NCBI RefSeq assembly: GCF_000023885.1
Contig: NC_013165.1
Coordinates: 1,922,001 to 1,986,000 of the forward strand
DNA from: Slackia heliotrinireducens DSM 20476
GTDB taxonomy: Bacteria > Actinomycetota > Coriobacteriia > Coriobacteriales > Eggerthellaceae
Direction: 5' to 3'
Length of the DNA stretch: 64,000 nucleotides
The position numbers and the translations under genes are program-made. Each line of letters starts with the position of its first letter. Position 1 is the first letter of the stretch. Positions 26,913 to 35,743 of the stretch are shown piece by piece. A model generated the notes under the pieces. That model was not told the DNA's origin. It saw only the letters and a list, made by a program, of their open reading frames with translations, and searched no databases.

Positions 26913-27380
26913 ATGGCTATGCAGGTTCAAGACATCATCGGAATGGTTGCAAAAGCCGTCATCCAGAACCCTGAGGTTCTCACGACCTTGATGGAGCATC
27001 CGTACTCGACGGTTCGCCAAGCCACCGGTGAAGAGAACGTTTCCAAGGAAGAAGCCAGCCAGGTCGTGGCAGGCGTCTCCGCCTTGGCCGCCGGCAACCA
27101 GGTGGACTACGGTTCGCTGGCCACCATGGCCGCCAAGCTGCTGTCCGAAAACGGCGACAGCGTGCACGCTCTGGCATCCAGCATGCTGGGCGGCGCCGTA
27201 GCCGCTCCCGTCGACGAGACCTCGGGCGCCACGGCTCCTGCGGCCGCCAGCGCCGACACCATCGCCAACTTGACCAAGCTGGCCGGCTCAGGCCTCATCC
27301 CCGGCGTCGATCTCTCCGACGGCATCGGCCTGGATGACGTCATCGGCTTCGCCACCTCGCTGCTGGGCTTGAAGAAGTAA
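26913..27380 (+). CDS. Conserved small protein of unknown function
   Basis: 155 residues without signal peptide. The first 80 residues are helical (VQDIIGMVAKAVIQNPEVLTTLMEHPYSTVRQATG), followed by an Ala/Thr-rich linker and a C-terminal hydrophobic helix pair (GLDDVIGFATSLLGLKK). The AAGGAGGAAGC ribosome site is excellent and a strong terminator follows, so it is probably well expressed. No family recognised. Confidence 0.65.
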   Translation: MAMQVQDIIGMVAKAVIQNPEVLTTLMEHPYSTVRQATGEENVSKEEASQVVAGVSALAAGNQVDYGSLATMAAKLLSENGDSVHALASSMLGGAVAAPVDETSGATAPAAASADTIANLTKLAGSGLIPGVDLSDGIGLDDVIGFATSLLGLKK

Positions 27381-27404
27381 CCGGCCCCGACAAGAACCAT
27401 TGCG

Positions 27405-27429
27405 CGCGCCGCGGACCTTCCGCGGCGCG
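27405..27429 (+). terminator. Terminator after the 155-residue protein gene
   Basis: A 10-bp GC stem CGCGCCGCGG/CCGCGGCGCG with a five-base loop, followed by TTTGTT. Confidence 0.85.
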
Positions 27430-27476
27430 TTTGTTATGCCAATCGGACCGGCGCAAGCTTCGCCCTGCACACGAAA

Positions 27477-27498
27477 AAGGACGGCCGAAGCCGTCCTT
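27477..27498 (-). terminator. Terminator of mtnN
   Basis: A nine-bp stem AAGGACGGC/GCCGTCCTT with a CGAA loop, followed on the minus strand by a T run. It lies 25 bases beyond the mtnN stop. Confidence 0.85.
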
Positions 27499-27523
27499 GC
27501 GATGCGTTTGCCAAACAGCGCGC

Positions 27524-28222
27524 TTAGAAGCGAGGCAGCATCTGGCGCACCATGTCGGCGCTGGCCGCGCCCATCTTGGCGCACCATGCGGGAAAGTCAT
27601 CGATGCTCTGCTCGTTGGCGCCGTCGGAAATGGCACGCACGACCAAGCAAGGCACGCCCATCAGGTAGCAAACATGCGAAATGGCCGCGCCCTCCATCTC
27701 GCAGCACATGCCGTCCAGATGCTTCAGAATGTCCTGTTTCTGGCCCGCCGAGCCGATGAACTGGTCGCCGGAAGCCACGATGCCCTCGTGCACCTTGTAC
27801 CCGCCGGCCGAGATGACGTCCACCGCCACGGCGCGCATGGCCTCGTCGTTGGGGAACACGCACAGCTTCGTGTAGGGGACCTCGCCGTAGCGGAAGCCCA
27901 AAGGCGACACATCGAAATCATGGTATCCTGCCCCCGTGGACACCACGAAGTCGCCGATGCCCACCTGATCGCTGAGCGTGCCGGCGACGCCCGTGTTCAC
28001 CACATGGGTTGCCCCGAAATGGTCCACTATGAGCGTAGCGGCCATACCCGCATTGACCTTGCCGATGCCGCACAGCGCGATGACGGCCGGCGTGCCGTCC
28101 AACGTGCCGCAGTGGAATTCCATGCCGGCGATGGTTTCGGCGGTGTGGTTCTCGAGCGCCGCAATCAGGTTGGTGACTTCAACCTCCATGGCGCCGATGA
28201 TGCCGACGGTCTTTTCTGCCAT
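27524..28222 (-). CDS. mtnN: 5'-methylthioadenosine/S-adenosylhomocysteine nucleosidase
   Basis: Cleaves adenine from methylthioadenosine and S-adenosylhomocysteine, recycling by-products of methylation and polyamine synthesis. 232 residues, normal length. Landmarks: GIIGAMEVEV at the start with the general-base region, CGIGKVNAGMAATLIVDHF, CCEMEGAAISHVC with the ribose-binding Met-Glu, and VRAISDGAN with the catalytic Asp. GAGGAGG lies 7 bases before the ATG. The window also encodes SAH hydrolase and an MTA/SAH deaminase, so two SAH routes coexist. Confidence 0.95.
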   Translation of the reverse strand: MAEKTVGIIGAMEVEVTNLIAALENHTAETIAGMEFHCGTLDGTPAVIALCGIGKVNAGMAATLIVDHFGATHVVNTGVAGTLSDQVGIGDFVVSTGAGYHDFDVSPLGFRYGEVPYTKLCVFPNDEAMRAVAVDVISAGGYKVHEGIVASGDQFIGSAGQKQDILKHLDGMCCEMEGAAISHVCYLMGVPCLVVRAISDGANEQSIDDFPAWCAKMGAASADMVRQMLPRF

Positions 28223-28318
28223 AAGAACCTCCTCGTTTGTCTGACGGCAAGAGCCTATCACACGTGCGAAAGCAAGCGGGGCACGCGCAGGCATTTCCCA
28301 CCACAAGCGCGTGTTCCG

Positions 28319-28849
28319 CTAACCGGCAATGCCGTCGAAAACCAGCGAGGTGTCGATAAGCGACTGGTCGCGAAGGCAGTACTGGACGACCAGCTCACCT
28401 GGTTCGATGTATTCCGCCAGCTCGCCGGCAGAGACCATGCCCGACGAAACCATCTCCACGATGTCGTTGGCGATCCAGGCGCGCACTACGGCAGGCTCCC
28501 CCGCCGACCCCCACGCGGTCTCCCCTTTCCGGCAGGCAGCGATATAGGCAAGCCACGCGCGAAACCCCTCGACCGTCGGCTCGAACCGAAGGCCGAAGGG
28601 GCCGTCGTGCGACGCGGCGTCGGCTTCGGCTCCGCCCGCATGGATCCAGGGGACGCAACCCTCGTCGAAGCGGTACCGGGACACGACGCCTTCGGGCACG
28701 CCGTCGATGCGGGCCCGCGAGGCGGCGCGTCCAGCGGCGGCATCCGCATCGTCCGTAAGATAGAATCCGCGACCCAGATCGGAATAACCGCTGTTCATGG
28801 CGGCTATCGGATGCTCAATGGCCTGGCTGGACCCGTGATACAGATACAT
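28319..28849 (-). CDS. DUF3990 domain protein
   Basis: 176 residues. It begins MYLYHGSSQAIEHPI, with YSDLGRGFYLTDDADAAAGRAASRA soon after; this LYHGSS...GxGFYLT layout is that of DUF3990, a family with similarity to ADP-ribosyltransferases. The start is set by GGAGG upstream; an in-frame start 120 bases earlier lacks one. The partner or target is unknown, and it is not part of an evident toxin-antitoxin pair. Confidence 0.7.
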   Translation of the reverse strand: MYLYHGSSQAIEHPIAAMNSGYSDLGRGFYLTDDADAAAGRAASRARIDGVPEGVVSRYRFDEGCVPWIHAGGAEADAASHDGPFGLRFEPTVEGFRAWLAYIAACRKGETAWGSAGEPAVVRAWIANDIVEMVSSGMVSAGELAEYIEPGELVVQYCLRDQSLIDTSLVFDGIAG

Positions 28850-29033
28850 TGGGAACCTCCGTTGACGTTTCGATGGTCGGTGCCAGTGTATACCGCCTTT
28901 GCGCAAAGCCGACCCTTTGGCAAGAATCTGTTTACCATCAGGCGTCTCGGGGCGCATGCAGGCGCGCACCCCGTGCTTGCGCTACAATGCTTGACCGATG
29001 CAAAGGCTCTTTCGGAAGGTGAGGAACGTGACG

Positions 29034-29951
29034 GTGTTGATGATTGTTGCTGCGGTGCTGGCTGTCGTGAACGTGGCAGCGTTTTCCGCATACGGCATCG
29101 ACAAACGCCGCGCCCGCCTGGGCCGATGGCGCATTCCCGAACGCACGTTGCTGTTGCTGGCGGCACTGGGCGGAGCGTTGGGAGCCCGACTGGGCATGGG
29201 CGTGTTCCACCACAAGACCCAGAAACGCCGCTTCCGCATCCTGGTGCCGTTGTTCCTGGTCATCCAGCTTCTGGCCTTCGGCTTCTATGCGGCGCTGGTC
29301 ATCTATACGAGCGATTCCTACCAGCCTGACAAAACGGCCGAAGCCGCCCTTGAATCCTCGGATACCGTGGCCGTGACGCAGATTCGCCAAGGATGGTATT
29401 TCGACGGGCCCGGTACCGAAAGTGCCCTGGTGTTCTACCCCGGCGGCAAAGTGGAGGCTCAGGCCTATGCGGAGCTGCTACATGCCCTGGCCGAGGGCGG
29501 CGTGGACTGCTTTCTTGTGGACATGCCCTTCAACCTGGCGTTTTTCGGAGTCGACAAGGCGGCGAGCATCCAAGACGCCTACGATTTCGACCAGTGGTAC
29601 ATGGGTGGCCATTCCCTGGGCGGTGTGGCGGCGGCCTCATACGCCGCAAAGCACATGGACCAGTTGGACGGCATCGTGCTTCTGGCCTCGTATTCCGTCG
29701 ACGACCTGAATGGCGAAGGGTTCTCGGCGCTTTCCATATACGGCAGCGACGACGGCGTGCTGAACCGGTCCTCTTACGATGAGAACTTGGCAAACCTGCC
29801 CGATGCCGCCGTGCAGACGGTCATCGAGGGCGGCAACCACGCCCAGTTCGGCAACTACGGACAGCAGAAAAACGACGGCGACGCAGCCGTGTCCGCCGAA
29901 GAGCAGCAGCGCCAAACCGTCGATGCGATACTTGAGTTCGTCGAATCCTAA
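29034..29951 (+). CDS. DUF1294 membrane domain fused to alpha/beta hydrolase
   Basis: About 305 residues. The N-terminal 95 residues are DUF1294: YGIDKRRARLGRWRIPERTLLLLAALGG and GVFHHKTQKRRFR between hydrophobic segments. The rest is an alpha/beta hydrolase of the membrane-anchored type: VFYPGGKVEAQAYAELLHALAE, nucleophile GGHSLGG, Asp in IYGSDDGVLN and His in GGNHAQFG. Both modules exist separately in other bacteria. The GTG at 29034 is preferred because AGGTGAGG lies 9 bases upstream; an ATG at 28998 is possible. The 3' end overlaps the convergent dipeptidase gene by four bases. Confidence 0.78.
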   Translation: MLMIVAAVLAVVNVAAFSAYGIDKRRARLGRWRIPERTLLLLAALGGALGARLGMGVFHHKTQKRRFRILVPLFLVIQLLAFGFYAALVIYTSDSYQPDKTAEAALESSDTVAVTQIRQGWYFDGPGTESALVFYPGGKVEAQAYAELLHALAEGGVDCFLVDMPFNLAFFGVDKAASIQDAYDFDQWYMGGHSLGGVAAASYAAKHMDQLDGIVLLASYSVDDLNGEGFSALSIYGSDDGVLNRSSYDENLANLPDAAVQTVIEGGNHAQFGNYGQQKNDGDAAVSAEEQQRQTVDAILEFVES

Positions 29952-31150
29952 GCTTTCACGTAACGGTTGAAGAAGTCTCGGGCGTTGGTGTAGAACAGCT
30001 TGTCGGCCAGTTCCTGACCCAGCCGCTCGACCGTGAGCCGGTAAAACTCGGCCTGGGTCTCGCACCCCGCAAGCCACGGAGCCACGTCCGACCCATCCCT
30101 ATCGCCTCCCAGGGCAATGACGTCCTGGCCGCCTTCGATATCCAGCCAATGCTCCACGTGCGCGATCGTCTCGTCGAAACCCGTGTCGGCGTCGCCTTCC
30201 ATCCAGTTCGCCCGGATGAAGGCCTGGTAGTAGTTGAGACCGACCAGCCCGCCGCGGGCGACGATGGCCCGGAACTGGTCGTCGGTCAGATTGCGAGGCG
30301 TGTCGCACATGGCCCGGGAATTTGAATGGGTGGCGATATAGGGCTTGGTGGCTGCGGCCTCGACATCCCAGAACCCGGCATCGTTGAGGTGCGACACGTC
30401 GAACACGATGCCCGCCGACTCCAACGCGGCCAAGGCCTGCCGGCCGTAGTCGCTCAAGCCGGCGTCGCTTTTGAACCCGCTGGCCATGGAGTTCACACCG
30501 TTCCAGCTAATGGAGGCGATCTTCACGCCGTCGGAAACGAACTCGTCCACGATGTCCAGGCCTTCCTCAAGGATGCGGGCACTTTCGACGGTAAGAATCG
30601 CCGCAACCTTGCCCTCATCCAGAATGCCGTCCACATCAGCCCAGTCGAACACTTGGGTGAACACGTCGGGATAGGCCGCCATCTGGGCCTTGAAGTATGC
30701 GGCGCCGTGGCGGTACCAGGACGCGTAGCTGATGTCCGGGCACTCGTCCGGAGTCCATACGGCGTAGCACTGCGCCCAGGCAACGTCCCCCATGCGGTCG
30801 GCGGCTATCTGAAGGTTGTTGCTGACGAGCGTGCCCGCGCCCCGGCCGTCACGGTATTCGCCCAGGCCGTGCATGCACAGTTCGTCCACGGTGTCGCAAT
30901 GCATGTCCAGCATGCGTATGGAAGGCACCGGTGCCGATGCGGACTGCGCCTTCGAAGCGGCATCTGAGGCAAATGCGTCCTCAAACAGGCTGCTTCCGTC
31001 GTTTGCGGAAGCAGGTTCGGGGCGGGCCCCCGCCTTCGAAACCGTCTCCGCCTCGGGCTGCGATGCGCATGCCGCCAACGGCATGGCGCCCATCGCAACG
31101 GCACCCATGCCTACCGCAGTGGTTTCGATCATCTTCCTGCGAGTCATCAT
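29948..31150 (-). CDS. Exported membrane dipeptidase (renal dipeptidase family)
   Basis: 400 residues. MMTRRKMIETTAVGMGAVAMG...LAAC is a Tat-like signal ending in a lipobox. The metallo-peptidase M19 fold shows all zinc ligands: HCD in LDMHCDTVDEL, the bridging Glu in LTVESARI, His in FDVSHLN and THSNSR, and the Asp in ALGGDRDGSD. It should hydrolyse dipeptides outside the cytoplasmic membrane. Single gene, convergent with the DUF1294-hydrolase gene. A second Met at position 2 is an equally possible start. Confidence 0.93.
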   Translation of the reverse strand: MMTRRKMIETTAVGMGAVAMGAMPLAACASQPEAETVSKAGARPEPASANDGSSLFEDAFASDAASKAQSASAPVPSIRMLDMHCDTVDELCMHGLGEYRDGRGAGTLVSNNLQIAADRMGDVAWAQCYAVWTPDECPDISYASWYRHGAAYFKAQMAAYPDVFTQVFDWADVDGILDEGKVAAILTVESARILEEGLDIVDEFVSDGVKIASISWNGVNSMASGFKSDAGLSDYGRQALAALESAGIVFDVSHLNDAGFWDVEAAATKPYIATHSNSRAMCDTPRNLTDDQFRAIVARGGLVGLNYYQAFIRANWMEGDADTGFDETIAHVEHWLDIEGGQDVIALGGDRDGSDVAPWLAGCETQAEFYRLTVERLGQELADKLFYTNARDFFNRYVKA

Positions 31151-31250
31151 GAACCGCGCCTCCGCTCGAATCGTTTTTGTGTACCGCCTGCAAGTCTAGC
31201 GCAAAACATGGCACAATGGGTGCCGCCGCACTTGGATTGGAAGGAGCGCC

Positions 31251-31895
31251 GTGCCGGATGTGGAACTGCATAGGGAGCCCGAAGGGCTCACGCTCGTCGG
31301 CGACGGCATGTCGTTGCGGGGCGATTTCACGCGGCTGCTCCCCCGTCTTAAACCCGGCACCGTGCAACGCGAGCTGCTGGTCAAAGCTGCAAAGGTGAAA
31401 GGCGTGGACGCTCCTGTGGCCGTGGACGCCACCGCTGGACTCGGCGAGGATTCGCTTTTGCTGGCCGCCGCGGGGTTCACAGTATATATGTATGAGAGGG
31501 ACGAGGTCATTTTCGCCCTGCTGGAAGACGCCTTGGACCGCGCCGCGCAGGTGCCGCAGTTGGCCGACATCGTCCGCCGCATGCACCTGACCCAAGGCGA
31601 TAGCGTGCAGGCTCTTGCCCACCTGGATTTTCTGCCGGACGTCGTCGTGTTGGACCCCATGTTTCCCATGCGGCAGAAAAGCGCTGTCAGCAAGAAGAAG
31701 ATGCAGCTGTTCCAGATGCTCGAGGCGCCCTGCACCGATGAGGAGGCCCTGCTCCAGGCGGCAATCGATGCGAATCCGCGCAAGATCGTCGTGAAACGCC
31801 CGCCGAAGGGCCCGTACCTGGCAGGCCGCAAACCCAGCCATTCGGTTGCCGGCAAGGCCGTCCGCTTCGACGTCATCTCGCTGCCCCGAATGTGA
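31251..31895 (+). CDS. rsmJ: 16S rRNA m2G1516-methyltransferase RsmJ-like
   Basis: 214 residues. The SAM-binding loop VDATAGLGEDSLLLAAAGF, YERDEVIFALLEDAL and the target-side motif VVLDPMFPMRQKSA closely follow RsmJ, which methylates G1516 of 16S rRNA. KRPPKGP near the end is also family-typical. The start is GTG, with AAGGAGC six bases upstream, and CACAAT at 31212 may be its -10. It reads alongside the Nudix gene, which has its own promoter-like box. Confidence 0.88.
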   Translation: MPDVELHREPEGLTLVGDGMSLRGDFTRLLPRLKPGTVQRELLVKAAKVKGVDAPVAVDATAGLGEDSLLLAAAGFTVYMYERDEVIFALLEDALDRAAQVPQLADIVRRMHLTQGDSVQALAHLDFLPDVVVLDPMFPMRQKSAVSKKKMQLFQMLEAPCTDEEALLQAAIDANPRKIVVKRPPKGPYLAGRKPSHSVAGKAVRFDVISLPRM

Positions 31896-31956
31896 GGAAA
31901 CGCGTTGCGCCGCCACCCGCCCGCCGCCTCGCCCATGAGGCGAGCGCCGATTGGTA

Positions 31957-31962
31957 TACAAT
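31957..31962 (+). promoter_or_regulatory. Candidate -10 box for the Nudix gene
   Basis: TACAAT within TATACAATGG, 37 bases ahead of the start. No clear -35 is seen. Confidence 0.4.
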
Positions 31963-31998
31963 GGTGCGCGCAAAACACCGAGCCGAAACAGAGGATCC

Positions 31999-32517
31999 AT
32001 GGAAGAGCTTATCGACATCTACACCGAAGACCGCGTCAACACCGGCGTCTCCATACCCCGCGAGGGCGCGTTTTTGAAGGAAGGCCAGTTCATGCTGTAC
32101 GTTCTGGCCATTCTGGAAAACCAGGAGGGAAAGATCCTCATCACGCAGCGCTCGTTGGACAAACACTGGGCGGCAGGCTGGTGGGAAGTCACCGGCGGCG
32201 GCGTGCTTTCGGGCGAAACGCCCCACGACGCCGTGACCCGCGAAGTTGGCGAAGAGACCGGTCTAGACGTTTCCGACCAGGACATCAGCCCCGTGTACAG
32301 CTACAAGAACGTGGATCTGGCCCGCGGCGACAACTACATCGTGGACATCTACCACTTCCATCTAGATTTCACGCGCGACGACGTGTCCCTTCAGAAGGAA
32401 GAGGCCGTGGACTGCATGCTCGCGACCTGGGATGACATCTGCGCCATCCATAATCGCGGCGAGTTTCTGCATTTCAGCCGGCTGCAGCAGGCCCTTTCGG
32501 CCGAAGGCATCCTGTAG
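31999..32517 (+). CDS. Nudix hydrolase
   Basis: 172 residues with a complete Nudix box GX5EX7REUXEEXGU, read as GGGVLSGETPHDAVTREVGE followed by ETGLD (about residues 67-91). The N-terminal part (DRVNTGVSIPREGAFLKEGQFMLYV) is like the isopentenyl-diphosphate isomerase-type Nudix proteins of unknown substrate. The ATG is chosen for the AGAGGA site; an in-frame ATG 48 bases upstream overlaps the promoter. Hydrolysis of a nucleoside diphosphate derivative is likely, exact substrate unknown. Confidence 0.9.
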   Translation: MEELIDIYTEDRVNTGVSIPREGAFLKEGQFMLYVLAILENQEGKILITQRSLDKHWAAGWWEVTGGGVLSGETPHDAVTREVGEETGLDVSDQDISPVYSYKNVDLARGDNYIVDIYHFHLDFTRDDVSLQKEEAVDCMLATWDDICAIHNRGEFLHFSRLQQALSAEGIL

Positions 32518-32571
32518 CTTTCGGCAATCCTCCCACAACGACAGACTCCCGAGCGCCAGCCATCCTGCAGG

Positions 32572-33198
32572 CTACGGCGTTGGCGGTTCGAACCGCCACA
32601 CCGTATAGTGCTGCGGGCTCTCGTAGGCCGCGATGCCCGCATGTGTGCGAATTCGGCCTTCCGCCAACCGCTGCCAGCCGGGTCGTCCCAGGTAGGAATA
32701 GGTTTCCCCGTTGTCGGACATATGGATGACGGTCACGGCGCCGGTCGCTTCGCGCTCCACCTTGGGAATGAACCGCTCCAGCACGAAGGTGTCGAAGGGG
32801 TTGAACAGGTAAAAATCCGTGTAGTCTGCAAACGGCAGGTCCAGCACGTCGCCTTCGACCACGTCGACGCTCGGGAAACGAGACGTCCACGCACGGCAGC
32901 GCCGGGCCAGATTTGCATCAAGCTCGACGCCGGTCGCCCTGCCGGGAAACCCCTGTTCAAGAAAGTATGCCAGCACGCGGCCCGACCCGCACCCCACATC
33001 CAGCAGATGGCTTTCCTCTGAAAACGCAACGTGCGCGAACAGCTCTTCCAGCACGAAGTAGAACGTAGGCGTCGGGTCATGGGCGCCCTTATCCGCGTGG
33101 CTGGTCGGCTGCCACGCGGACAGGGATAGCCCGCACACGGCGATGTCGCGGGCCGCGTCCGCCGCAATCAGGTCTTGTTTGGTTGCAGGCTTAGGCAT
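32572..33198 (-). CDS. Class I SAM-dependent methyltransferase
   Basis: 208 residues. Motif I is LLDVGCGSGRVLAYFLEQG, with the SAM ribose-binding acidic residue in GVELDANL and VVEGDVLDLPF as motif II/III; NPFDTF takes the position of the catalytic NPP-like loop. The substrate is not predictable. It lies 3 bases after the class III FBPase gene on the same strand, so the two are surely co-transcribed, though no functional link is known. Confidence 0.82.
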   Translation of the reverse strand: MPKPATKQDLIAADAARDIAVCGLSLSAWQPTSHADKGAHDPTPTFYFVLEELFAHVAFSEESHLLDVGCGSGRVLAYFLEQGFPGRATGVELDANLARRCRAWTSRFPSVDVVEGDVLDLPFADYTDFYLFNPFDTFVLERFIPKVEREATGAVTVIHMSDNGETYSYLGRPGWQRLAEGRIRTHAGIAAYESPQHYTVWRFEPPTP

Positions 33199-33201
33199 CG
33201 C

Positions 33202-35112
33202 TTACGCGCGCTCGGGCATATCGCCCGCCTCGTAGGCTTCGGCCAAGCGAGTCAGTGCATCGATCTTGTCGCGCAGTACCAGGCCGTATTCGGTATCGCC
33301 CACGTGTAGCGGGGATTCGTTTTCGGCAAGCGTACGCCATTTCGGCACGATGTCCAGGTTGCGCTCGATGGCGGCCTGCTGCGACTCCAGCGGTTCCAGA
33401 TAGCCCAGACGCAACCCGTTCGCATCGTTGACCAGGGCAAACCCGGCAATGCCCGTAGCGGACTGATACGCACGCGAGAAGCCGCCGTCGATGATCATGG
33501 CCTTCCCGCCGCATTTCACGGGATCTTCGCCGTCCTTCACCTTCACCGGCACATGCCCGCTCACGATGCGCGAGACGGCCGGATCCATGCCGAAGTCCTC
33601 GAAGATGCCCGCCAGCACCTGCTCGTCCTCGAGCAGCGAGTAGTACGGGTTCTTGACCTCCTTGCGGGCGGCTTTGTCGGCGATCATGTAAATCTCGAAG
33701 GTGGCCATCTTGCTCTTCGCGAACAGGGGCGAGCCTTGGCCGAGCCACATGTACCAAATCATGTCGCGGCCGACCTTGCGCTTGGCAGGGTCAGGGTCGT
33801 CGAATGCTTGGCGGGTGTAGCGCTCCATGGCGTCGAACAGCGAACGGCCCTTGTACGTTTCGCCGAGCACGGTGACTTCCTTCAGAGAGCCGTCGGCGTT
33901 CAGCGGAACGCACGCGTGGTACAGCAGAAAGTCGCCGCAGATTTTGTAGAAGCTGCCCGCATCCAGGAAGAAACGGATGTGGCGCTGGAGCTTCTCGCAG
34001 TTCATGAAGGCCTGCTCGAGGTAATCCATCACGGCCGATTCCTCATCCGACAGGCGGTACGGGTCGTCCCAGTCCACCGTCGGGAACACCATGTCCTGGA
34101 CCTCGTATTCCACACCGTCCACCACCACCGTGCCGCGCTCGCGGTCGATAAGGTGCAGCAGGTTGCGGTCGTCCAGACCGAAGGACGGGTTCTCGGCGAT
34201 AAGCTTGGCCTCCACCTTGAACTGGATGTATGCGATGGCCTTCTGGATCTTCGACCAACGGGCCAGCTCCTCGGGCGTGAAATCGCCCTTGATCTTCGGC
34301 GCGAAGCCCACGCAGGGGTCGTCCTTGTAGGTTTCCAACGCGAAGTCCACCAGGGGTTTCATGCTGATGCCGTAGGAATCCTCCAGAATGGGGAAATTGC
34401 CGTAGCGTGCGCAGATGCGCACAACGTTGGCCACGCAGCCCCGCTGGCCCAAAGCGGCGCCCATCCACAGGACGTCGTGGTTGCCCCACTGGATGTCGAT
34501 GGAGTGGTAGCCCATCATCATGTCCATGATGAGTTCCGGCGACGGCCCGCGGTCGTACACGTCGCCCACCATATGCAAATGCGAAATCGACAGGCGCTGG
34601 ATCAACGTGCCCACGGCCTCCACGATACCCGCCGGGTCGCCCGCCCTAAGAGCAGGTTCAGCATCGCCCGCAAGCAGGGCCCCGATCGTGTCGGCTGCAC
34701 CTTCGGGCATCTCGCGACGAAGCGCCTCGGGGCGTCCTTCGGCAACGGCTTGCAGCACAGCCGCCAGCTGCGGCAACACCTTGCCCAGCCAGGTTGTCTG
34801 GTCTTCTGGCTGGGACAGGAGCAGCTCCGCCTTCTCGCGGGGATAGTACACGAGCGTTGCCAGTTCGGCCCGCTCCTCTTCGGTCAGCTCGTCGGCGAAC
34901 AGACTGTCGATCGTCTGGCGGATGGAGCCGCAGCCGCTACGCAGGATGTGGTCGAACGCGTTGTATTCGCCATGCACGTCGGATGCGAAAACCACCGCGC
35001 CCTTGAGGTCGGCCAGCTGCCGGGCGCTAGCTTCCGCCTCTGCGCGAGCGGCCTGCGCGGTCGGATACGTTTCGCTCAAGTGTTCAAGGGTTTGCATGTC
35101 AATCGTGGTCAT
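33202..35112 (-). CDS. fbp: Fructose-1,6-bisphosphatase class 3
   Basis: A 636-residue metallophosphatase of the Bacillus Fbp type, converting fructose-1,6-bisphosphate to fructose-6-phosphate in gluconeogenesis. The metal ligands are in ASDVHGEYNAFDHILRSG, VGDVYDRGPSPELIMD and WGNHDVLWMGA, and the C-terminal HVPVKVKDGEDPVKCGGK and IDGGFSRAYQ are class III signatures. The ATG of MTTIDMQ is chosen for GAGGAGG upstream. Its product can feed the glycogen pathway encoded at the left of the window. Confidence 0.96.
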   Translation of the reverse strand: MTTIDMQTLEHLSETYPTAQAARAEAEASARQLADLKGAVVFASDVHGEYNAFDHILRSGCGSIRQTIDSLFADELTEEERAELATLVYYPREKAELLLSQPEDQTTWLGKVLPQLAAVLQAVAEGRPEALRREMPEGAADTIGALLAGDAEPALRAGDPAGIVEAVGTLIQRLSISHLHMVGDVYDRGPSPELIMDMMMGYHSIDIQWGNHDVLWMGAALGQRGCVANVVRICARYGNFPILEDSYGISMKPLVDFALETYKDDPCVGFAPKIKGDFTPEELARWSKIQKAIAYIQFKVEAKLIAENPSFGLDDRNLLHLIDRERGTVVVDGVEYEVQDMVFPTVDWDDPYRLSDEESAVMDYLEQAFMNCEKLQRHIRFFLDAGSFYKICGDFLLYHACVPLNADGSLKEVTVLGETYKGRSLFDAMERYTRQAFDDPDPAKRKVGRDMIWYMWLGQGSPLFAKSKMATFEIYMIADKAARKEVKNPYYSLLEDEQVLAGIFEDFGMDPAVSRIVSGHVPVKVKDGEDPVKCGGKAMIIDGGFSRAYQSATGIAGFALVNDANGLRLGYLEPLESQQAAIERNLDIVPKWRTLAENESPLHVGDTEYGLVLRDKIDALTRLAEAYEAGDMPERA

Positions 35113-35308
35113 ACGAGGCCTCCTCGAAATGCTTCGTTGGTACCCCTGCATTGTATCAATCCTGGCGGGCGTTTCGCATCATTTGCACCTATAGGTGCTC
35201 TAACCCTCGGCATAGTGCGGACCGCGACATGCCGGCAACAGAGGATTCAGGCCGATGCAGGGCCGTTTGCCCTTGCGCAGGCCCAGAAGAGAAGCGCCGA
35301 TGCCCTGC

Positions 35309-35539
35309 CGTGCAACGATATTTCGATTCGTGGAGCACTTGAGGGGGATAATCCGCGCGAAAGGCCTTCCGCGGCCATCTTCTGAATGCTCGGTTCAACA
35401 CGTTATGCCACATTTTTAGTTTTTCTGTTGCATATATCTATACACCTCTCCCCCAAATCGACGTTCAAACGCATTTGGTAAGAAGTTTTACGCGGATTAT
35501 CCCCCTCAAGCGCTCCACTGGGCCGATTTTCGTTGCACG
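35309..35539. repeat. MITE-like element with 49-base imperfect inverted ends
   Basis: The inner 28 bases of each arm (35330-35357 and 35491-35518) are inverted copies with one mismatch; the outer ten bases CGTGCAACGA/TCGTTGCACG are also perfect. The 133-base centre is AT-rich and codes for nothing evident. No transposase and no obvious target duplication are seen. A non-autonomous mobile element or a large structured regulatory region are both possible. Confidence 0.5.
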
Positions 35540-35690
35540 AGGCCCAGACCGCTCCACCTTTAGCCAATCCCGAAGCGTAACCGTTGCCGTGGCGATCCCT
35601 GCACGCCCAGGATCGACGGAATCGCGGCAATGCTTTGGGATGCAGGACAAGCGCCGCCGCCCAACGCCTTGCACGCTCGACAAACAACAA

Positions 35691-35720
35691 AAAGGCGCAG
35701 ACCGAACGACCTGCGCCTTT
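35691..35720 (-). terminator. Terminator of acyl-CoA synthetase gene (module 1)
   Basis: A ten-bp perfect stem AAAGGCGCAG/CTGCGCCTTT with a ten-base loop, followed on the minus strand by TTGTTG. Confidence 0.85.
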
Positions 35721-35743
35721 ACCGTACATATGCTGGGTTGCCG

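Larger units (their letters stand above)
35113..35743. other. Long intergenic region with MITE-like element
   Basis: 631 bases without a gene. Besides the fbp promoter, it holds an inverted-repeat element (35309-35539) with an AT-rich centre and the terminator of the acyl-CoA synthetase gene. The remainder (35540-35690) shows nothing recognisable. Confidence 0.6.

Noticed and set aside
28319-28849. DUF3990 protein as half of a toxin-antitoxin pair
   Set aside because: No small partner gene overlaps or adjoins it; the neighbours are mtnN and a divergent hydrolase gene.
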